Of a DNA stretch of 5,293 bases, positions 1-3,895 are shown piece after piece. This DNA comes from Planctomycetota bacterium (GTDB lineage: Bacteria > Planctomycetota > Planctomycetia > Isosphaerales > Isosphaeraceae). How positions within the stretch are numbered: the first letter of the stretch is position 1; the number at the start of each line of letters is the position of its first letter. Both the position numbers and the translations under genes were made by a program. The notes under the pieces are model-generated. The model searched no databases. It was not told where the DNA came from and was given only the letters and a program-made list of their open reading frames with translations. The stretch lies in assembly GCA_021807585.1 (NCBI GenBank), contig JAKBCQ010000267.1, positions 1-5,293 of the forward strand, in the 5' to 3' direction.

Positions 1-1
1 T

Positions 2-79
2 TCGCCTCTCCCCGAAGGCCCCCCGTCGATTCCCGCGGCGCCCACTCCCACTCCCCCGGCGGTCGACGCCCCCAAATAA
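2..79 (+). CDS. Probable 3' end of an unidentified gene (partial), proline-rich tail
   Basis: Reading from base 2, the frame is open to a TAA at 77-79 and gives a 25-residue tail rich in Pro, Ala and Thr, ending in AVDAPK. About three quarters of the codons end in G or C, as in the neighbouring genes. A strong hairpin begins 30 nt after the stop, which fits the end of a gene converging on the minus-strand gene that stops at 249. The gene body lies outside the window, so no function can be given. The segment is short, and chance openness in GC-rich DNA is a real alternative. Frame 1 is also open, to about 159, but runs straight through the hairpin and is less plausible. Confidence 0.4.
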   Translation, partial: SPLPEGPPSIPAAPTPTPPAVDAPK

Positions 80-109
80 CGCGTACGATCACAAACCCAA
101 GCGACGATC

Positions 110-148
110 GAAGAACCGGCGATCCCCGTGTCGTCGGTTCTTCAATTT
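110..148 (+). terminator. Hairpin, probable terminator of the left-hand plus-strand gene
   Basis: Bases 110-122 (GAAGAACCGGCGA) pair with 131-143 (TCGTCGGTTCTTC) around an 8-nt loop at 123-130. All 13 positions pair in plus-strand RNA, one of them (119 with 134) as G-U. In minus-strand RNA the same position becomes an A-C mismatch, so the fold favours plus-strand transcripts. The stem begins 30 nt after the TAA at 77-79. The tail that follows (AATTTC) is only a weak U tract, so efficiency as an intrinsic terminator is uncertain. It could also protect a 3' end. Confidence 0.55.
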
Positions 149-165
149 CGGTCGCCTAAAAACGA

Positions 166-231
166 CGACCCGCCGCCGCTCGGTCCGCGACCCGCCGCCG
201 CTCAGTCCGCGACCCGCCGCCGCTCAGCCCG
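166..231. repeat. Three tandem copies of a 22-bp GC-rich unit
   Basis: Units lie at 166-187, 188-209 and 210-231. The consensus begins CGACCCGCCGCCGCTC and ends in a variable GGTCCG, AGTCCG or AGCCCG. The copies differ at only one or two bases. The period is not a multiple of three, which argues against a coding role. The array sits between the two converging gene ends, 18 bp beyond the stop of the minus-strand gene. Read on the minus strand, each unit contains GGCGGCGGG. It probably arose by replication slippage. A role in transcript ends is only a guess. Confidence 0.9.
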
Positions 232-248
232 CCATAAACAATCGATGA

Positions 249-1925
249 TTAACTCTTTTGTTTATGAAACACGATCCCCGGATCGTCGGGACCGCCGCCG
301 ACGATCTTGAAATCGAGCGTTTGATTGTCTTTGAGCCCGACCGAACCCACCATCGGCGGGCTCTGGCTTTTGGTCTGCGCGAGCGTCAGCAGATCGGACC
401 CGAGCGTGTATTCCCCCTGGAATTCGCGAACCCCCGTTTTGTCTTCCACCTTCCACGCGAATTGATTGTTCGATTCGAGCCGAAGCGTGATCGTCGTGTC
501 GGCGTTGGGACTCCCCGTCCACGTTCCGATCAAAAGATCGGGCTTGATGGTGCTCTTGGGGGGCTCGGGAGGCGCGGGAGGCGTGTCCGATGCCGGATTC
601 TTGGCGAGCTCGGCCTTCTTCGTAAACGCGTGAGCCAGCTTCTTTGAGAGCGAATCGTTGGGCAGCAGCCGCGAAACCTGCTCGAATTGCCCGATCGCCG
701 CCGAATCGTGCCCTTCGACAAGGTAATGATAAGCCAACACGAATCGAGCGGGCGCAGAACTCGGTTTCGACCGACAATACGCCTCAAGCGTGCGCAACTG
801 CTCGGTGTAAACCTCGACTCCGGGATAAAGGCCGATCAAAGTCGTCCAGTCCCAACCCGGGCCGACCGCCAGAATCGCGTACAAATCGGCCGCGGCCTGA
901 TCGTATTTACCCTGCGCGTAAAGCACGAGAGCGCGGAACTGACGCATCTCGCTGTCATTCGGAGCGAGCGCCGTCGCCGAATCCGTTAGGCTTAAAGCGG
1001 TATCATATTTTTGATTCTTGAAAGCCTCGCGCGCCTGCTCGAAAAGCGCGACCGCCTGCTCCTCGGCGGTCTGATCGACGGGCGCGGCGGTCGCGTTGAT
1101 CGGTTGGCTGTAATCATAACCTTGCGCTTGCACAGGTTGATTCACGACGACGGGCTGTTGAACGATCACGGGCTGTTGTTGAACCATGTAAAACGGGTTG
1201 TAATACGGCGAATACCCCCACGAATAAAGCGAAGGCCCGTACAGCCACGAAGCCAACCCCAGCCCCCCCCAGCCCAAACCGGGGCCGTAGAAACCGCTCC
1301 CCAATCCCCAACCGGGATAATAACCGCCGCCGAACCAACCGCGATTGTACAACCCGCCCCCCCAGCCGTACCCGCCGTTCCAATACCCGTGAACCCAGTT
1401 CGAATGATAACCCCAATACGGATTGCGCCACCCCGACGACCATCCGTTGAAGTTATAATTATTAAAGCGGTTGAACGACTGATTTTGTACGAATCGGTTC
1501 TGACCGAATCCGTTCTGACCGAATCCGTTCTGATTGAAATTGTTTCTTTGAAAGTTATTGCCGCCGAATTGATTGCGATTCCCCTCGAATCCGCGATTGA
1601 TCGCCCCGGGCTGGTTGAACCCGCCGACGCGATTCCCCTCGAAACCGCGATTGAACGCCCCGGGCTGATTGAACGCGCTCACTCGGGGCCCTTCAAAACC
1701 GCGGTTCATTCCGCCGAAACTGGTCGCGGGACGCGCCGCGAAACCCCCGTGATATCCCTCCATTCCGCCGCCTCGAAAGCCGCCCCCGCCGCCTCGAAAG
1801 CCGCCGCCCCCCCCGCCGTGAAAACCGCCCCCGCCGCCGCGCCCCCCCGCCGCCTCAACCGAGGGAGCGATCAAAATCAAAGCCGAAACCGCCGCGACGA
1901 TCCCGTGCAGGCTCGAGCGAGTCAT
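249..1925 (-). CDS. Secreted Gly-rich/Asn-Gln-Phe repeat protein with TPR region and C-terminal beta domain
   Basis: The product is 558 aa and probably exported; its function is unknown. A signal peptide (about residues 1-26, positive n-region, hydrophobic core, VEA/A cleavage site) leads into a Gly-rich tract (27-60). Two repeat arrays follow: NRGFEG at 74, 92 and 110 (18-residue period) and NGFGQ pentapeptides near 128-147. Next are a Trp/Tyr/Gly-rich stretch (160-245) and a QQPV-type linker (248-270). Residues 288-435 look like tetratricopeptide helices, with a highly distinctive GPGWDWTTLIGLYP segment at 355-368. After a Pro-rich linker (448-460), residues 464-556 form a probable beta-rich domain opening LIGTW. 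I recall similar uncharacterised TPR proteins as common in planctomycetes. The start is fixed by AAAGGAGA 7 nt upstream and by the signal peptide. A longer open frame to 2084 would overlap the upstream gene and is rejected. The TPRs suggest protein binding at the envelope; that is inference. Confidence 0.9.
   Translation of the reverse strand: MTRSSLHGIVAAVSALILIAPSVEAAGGRGGGGGFHGGGGGGFRGGGGGFRGGGMEGYHGGFAARPATSFGGMNRGFEGPRVSAFNQPGAFNRGFEGNRVGGFNQPGAINRGFEGNRNQFGGNNFQRNNFNQNGFGQNGFGQNRFVQNQSFNRFNNYNFNGWSSGWRNPYWGYHSNWVHGYWNGGYGWGGGLYNRGWFGGGYYPGWGLGSGFYGPGLGWGGLGLASWLYGPSLYSWGYSPYYNPFYMVQQQPVIVQQPVVVNQPVQAQGYDYSQPINATAAPVDQTAEEQAVALFEQAREAFKNQKYDTALSLTDSATALAPNDSEMRQFRALVLYAQGKYDQAAADLYAILAVGPGWDWTTLIGLYPGVEVYTEQLRTLEAYCRSKPSSAPARFVLAYHYLVEGHDSAAIGQFEQVSRLLPNDSLSKKLAHAFTKKAELAKNPASDTPPAPPEPPKSTIKPDLLIGTWTGSPNADTTITLRLESNNQFAWKVEDKTGVREFQGEYTLGSDLLTLAQTKSQSPPMVGSVGLKDNQTLDFKIVGGGPDDPGIVFHKQKS
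1486..1545 (-). repeat. 15-bp tandem repeat coding for NGFGQ-type pentapeptides
   Basis: Two identical 15-bp units (TGACCGAATCCGTTC on the plus strand) lie at 1501-1515 and 1516-1530. A diverged unit flanks each side (1486-1500 and 1531-1545). The period is in frame and encodes N-G-F-G-Q or close variants, so copy-number change would lengthen or shorten the protein without breaking it. Confidence 0.85.
1575..1709 (-). repeat. 54-bp tandem repeat inside the low-complexity protein gene
   Basis: Two nearly identical 54-bp units lie at 1575-1628 and 1629-1682, with a diverged half unit at 1683-1709. Each encodes an 18-residue block containing NRGFEGNR and FNQPGA. The frame is preserved. The high identity of the first two copies suggests a recent duplication within the gene. 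Confidence 0.85.
1768..1848 (-). repeat. Gly-rich coding repeat with long G tracts
   Basis: The plus strand repeats GCCTCGAAAG at 1770-1779 and 1791-1800 (period 21), followed by a related CCGTGAAAAC near 1815. These encode GGGGGFRGGG-like blocks just after the signal peptide. Uninterrupted runs of eight C (1807-1814) and seven C (1842-1848) on the plus strand are G runs in the coding strand. Confidence 0.75.
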
Positions 1926-1931
1926 GTCGTA

Positions 1932-1939
1932 TCTCCTTT
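1932..1939 (-). promoter_or_regulatory. Ribosome binding site deciding the start at 1925
   Basis: The minus strand reads AAAGGAGA here, with AGGAG ending 7 nt before the ATG at 1925-1923. It supports this start over any codon further upstream in the same open frame. Confidence 0.85.
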
Positions 1940-1949
1940 GATGCACAAC

Positions 1950-1955
1950 ATTATA
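1950..1955 (-). promoter_or_regulatory. Possible -10 box upstream of the low-complexity protein gene
   Basis: A perfect TATAAT on the minus strand sits in the 62-bp gap, 24 nt before the start codon at 1925. The gap is AT-rich (about 1948-1973) compared with its surroundings. No good -35 hexamer is found 16-18 nt upstream. The gene may have its own promoter, or may simply be co-transcribed with the gene upstream. Confidence 0.25.
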
Positions 1956-1987
1956 TTTGGATTCTTGTATAATGAGCCCCTCGCCGA

Positions 1988-3028
1988 TCACCGAGCCGGC
2001 GGCGAAGGCGGCTCGCGAACCAGCGTAAACTCGCGCGAGTCGGCGACCACGCGACCGCCGATCGTCCGATCGATAATCTTCCATTTAGCAATATGAGAAT
2101 TCACTTTCTCAATCACCTGCGTACCCGTTTTGACGACTCCGTCCGCGGTCGACAGATGGAATTTGACGAGCGTGCGATCGCCGTCGCGGGTCCAGTACCC
2201 CTCGCCGTGTCCCCCGTCGGACGCGAACGTCCACGAACGAATCTGTTTGCGAATCGGATCCCAGCCGATCCGCTGCTCCCCCGTCGTCGCCCGCTTGTCG
2301 ACGAGCTCGACGTTAAATTGACGAATCAAAAAGTTTTTGTCCTCCGACCAGCGACACGTCGTGTGAATCGTCCCCTCTTCGCTCTCGTCGACCCACGTCC
2401 CGATCATCCACTCAAGCTCCTTCAACCGATCGTGCGCACTGATCGGCCGATCGGCGTGATCGCGCACCAGCGACTGCAACCAACGTCCGTTTTGTTTTAC
2501 ATATAAAACGGTATACGTTCCCGTTTCGGCCGCGGGATCGCCCGGAATCGTCGTGATCGTCCGTCCCCGCTCGAGCGCCACGTCGCCCGTGACGAACCGC
2601 AGCGCCTCGACCTTGATCTCGATCTTGATCCCCGGGTTCTCGACGAACGTCGCGGCGAAATTCGCCTCGATCGCCTCCTTGCCGCGTACGACCTCGCCGA
2701 CCTCGTCGACGACCTCGGCGTCCTCGGTAAACAAATTCATCAGTTTTTTCGCGTCCCCGGCGTTGAACGCCGCCACAAACTCGGCGACCGTCGCTCGGAC
2801 CGCGTTCTCGAGTTCGGGTTTGTCCGTCAAAGGCGCGGCGGCCGCGGCTTGAGCCGGCTTCGCCGCCGGTTGGGCCGCGTCGGCCCCGGGTCGGGCCGGA
2901 TTAGACCCGGGTTGGGCCGTTTGCGCCCCGGCTTCAGCCCCGGGCCCCTCGGCCTTCGACGAACCCGCCGCGAAACCGACCGCCGTGATCAACGAAATAA
3001 TGATCGCCGGTAGATTAGATTGCATCAT
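1988..3028 (-). CDS. Secreted SnoaL-like (SgcJ/EcaC-type) protein with C-terminal calycin-like domain
   Basis: The product is 346 aa. Residues 8-26 are hydrophobic with a plausible cleavage after SKA (24-26), so it is probably exported, although the n-region has no Lys or Arg. A low-complexity linker of Ala, Pro, Gln and Gly follows (28-68). Residues 72-190 match the SnoaL-like / nuclear transport factor 2 fold: AVRATVAEFVAAFNAGDAKK, then LFTEDAEVVD, GKEAIEANF, and a closing strand with YVKQNGRWL. Residues 201-338 form a second beta-rich domain opening LKELEWMIGTWV and containing IGWDP and SWTFASDGGHGEGYW. I recall this two-domain layout from planctomycete proteins named SgcJ/EcaC family oxidoreductase. 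That name comes from homology, and no reaction is established. The start is bounded by an in-frame TAG five codons upstream (3041-3043), and AGGAGG lies at 3037-3042. The gene ends 62 bp before the next start on the same strand, so the two may form an operon. Confidence 0.88.
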   Translation of the reverse strand: MMQSNLPAIIISLITAVGFAAGSSKAEGPGAEAGAQTAQPGSNPARPGADAAQPAAKPAQAAAAAPLTDKPELENAVRATVAEFVAAFNAGDAKKLMNLFTEDAEVVDEVGEVVRGKEAIEANFAATFVENPGIKIEIKVEALRFVTGDVALERGRTITTIPGDPAAETGTYTVLYVKQNGRWLQSLVRDHADRPISAHDRLKELEWMIGTWVDESEEGTIHTTCRWSEDKNFLIRQFNVELVDKRATTGEQRIGWDPIRKQIRSWTFASDGGHGEGYWTRDGDRTLVKFHLSTADGVVKTGTQVIEKVNSHIAKWKIIDRTIGGRVVADSREFTLVREPPSPPAR

Positions 3029-3234
3029 GTGCTCATCCTCCTAACGAAATCGACCGCTCTCGATGGCCCCGCGTCGTTCGGTCGATCGACTCGGTCGTAT
3101 CGATCCGCGCAAAGGTTAACCGATATCGACCGTCGACGCGAGCCGAACGAATCAAACAGGATCATCGAGTTCAAGAAACGATAGGATCAAAATCGGGCGA
3201 AAGCGGGCGACGCCCATACGATCGCCGTCCGACC
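3029..3234. other. Intergenic segment between the GlsB-like and SnoaL-like genes
   Basis: These 206 bp carry the AGGAGG ribosome binding site (3037-3042, minus) and several short perfect palindromes: GTCGATCGAC at 3081-3090, GGTTAACC at 3114-3121 and, overlapping it by one base, CGATATCG at 3121-3128. A weak hairpin could form on the minus strand just past the GlsB-like stop (GGGCG and CGCCC near 3196-3215). I see no convincing promoter or terminator. Confidence 0.5.
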
Positions 3235-3534
3235 TCAATGAACGACACGTCGGCCCGAGATCATCCGCAAAATGAAGATGAACAGACACGCGCCGATCAC
3301 CGATACGACGATGCTGCCCAGAAATCCCGTCGTCCCCGTATCGGTGACTAAAAAGCCGAAGACGATCCCGCCGACGAACGAGCCGACAAGACCGACGATC
3401 AAATCGCCGATGATCCCGTATCCGCCCCCTTTCATCAAAATCCCCGCGAGCCATCCCGAAATCAGGCCGACGAGAATCCACATAATCACCCCGCCGGGAG
3501 ACAACACGATCGCAGCCGTCATAAACTCTTGCAT
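3235..3534 (-). CDS. GlsB/YeaQ/YmgE-type small membrane protein (transglycosylase-associated family)
   Basis: The product is a 99-aa inner-membrane protein with three predicted helices at about residues 16-34, 40-62 and 70-91. Glycines are spaced along all of them, as in the family: ISGWLAG in the first, GDLIVGLVGSFVGG in the second, GFLGSIVVSVIGA in the third. The family is widespread and often stress-induced, and its molecular function is not known. The transglycosylase label is historical. Members are usually around 80-90 aa, so this one has a slightly longer N-terminus. The ATG at 3534 is preferred because AAGGGG stands 7 nt before it. A TTG two codons upstream is too close to that site, and the ATG at 3522 (giving 95 aa) has only a weak site. 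The gene is divergent from the transporter. Confidence 0.88.
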   Translation of the reverse strand: MQEFMTAAIVLSPGGVIMWILVGLISGWLAGILMKGGGYGIIGDLIVGLVGSFVGGIVFGFLVTDTGTTGFLGSIVVSVIGACLFIFILRMISGRRVVH

Positions 3535-3696
3535 GATCAAACCCCTTGTGCTGTGTAACGTCGCTAAATGACACGGTCGAATAACAATGCAAACGCCGCG
3601 CCAAAAACAAGCGAGAAATCACCCGCCCCTCTCCGCGGCCCAACGTCGAAGTACGCCGCGCAGGGCGATCGATTCCTCAATCAATCCAAACTCCCA

Positions 3697-3746
3697 TGAA
3701 TTCAAAAGATAAAAATAAAATAAAATATGATTATTCAAGTGAATTT
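3697..3746 (+). promoter_or_regulatory. AT-rich tract with A-tracts and small inverted repeat, candidate promoter region
   Basis: Four A-tracts lie close together at 3704-3707, 3711-3715, 3717-3720 and 3722-3725. They are followed by TATGAT (3726-3731, five of six matches to a -10 box) and the inverted repeat ATTCA-AG-TGAAT (3733-3744). A TTCAAA at 3701-3706 could be a weak -35, but the 19-nt spacing is long. The tract may serve either flanking gene. The inverted repeat could be an operator. No regulator is recognisable. Confidence 0.35.
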
Positions 3747-3878
3747 CACCGCGGGTCGATTTCTCGCGTCGCTCACGCCGGCTTCATGAAATATTGATAT
3801 TCGCGGACGTCTCTTGCCAATCCAAGTCGCGACGCGATAAACTGCTTCGTGTTCTCGCCGAACGCCCCCGAGGAACCC

Positions 3879-3884
3879 GAGGAA
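3879..3884 (+). promoter_or_regulatory. Ribosome binding site deciding the transporter start
   Basis: GAGGAA stands 11 nt before the ATG at 3896. The spacing is a little long, but this is the only reasonable site ahead of a start that puts the first membrane helix near the N-terminus. The in-frame TTG at 3794 has no such site. Confidence 0.55.
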
Positions 3885-3895
3885 CGCACTCGATC

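Larger units (their letters stand above)
3535..3895. other. Divergent intergenic region with AT-rich core
   Basis: This 361-bp segment must hold the promoters for the GlsB-like gene (leftward) and the transporter (rightward). It contains no supportable gene: open frames here start at TTG or are antisense shadows, and the only ATG near the right end (3786) gives a three-codon peptide. The left half is ordinary GC-rich sequence. The core, about 3697-3746, is very AT-rich. A small palindrome TTCATGAA lies at 3783-3790. The octamer CGAGGAAC is repeated at 3869-3876 and 3878-3885, and the second copy supplies the transporter's ribosome binding site. Confidence 0.7.

Noticed and set aside
128..310. 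60-residue plus-strand open frame at the left end
   Set aside because: It starts inside the hairpin loop, runs through the non-triplet 22-bp repeats and into the antisense of the minus-strand gene. It has no ribosome binding site and Arg-rich shadow composition.
1926..2084. N-terminal extension of the low-complexity protein by 53 residues
   Set aside because: The extension is charged and overlaps the 3' end of the SnoaL-like gene. The signal peptide and AAAGGAGA site both point to the ATG at 1925.
1011..2096. 361-residue plus-strand open frame opposite the low-complexity protein gene
   Set aside because: It is the antisense of a repetitive GC-rich gene. Its LTESV repeats simply mirror the NGFGQ array, and it crosses the boundary between two genes.
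3152..3643. 163-residue minus-strand open frame overlapping the GlsB-like gene
   Set aside because: It is in another frame of the same strand with Arg/Asp-rich composition, while the GlsB-like frame shows clear membrane helices and family motifs.
3783..3801. TTCATGAA palindrome and AATAT-TG-ATATT repeat near 3790
   Set aside because: They are short and AT-rich with no tail or conserved partner. They are as likely by chance as functional.
3794..3895. TTG start adding 34 residues to the transporter
   Set aside because: There is no ribosome binding site, and the added residues are polar and Arg-rich, unlike family N-termini.
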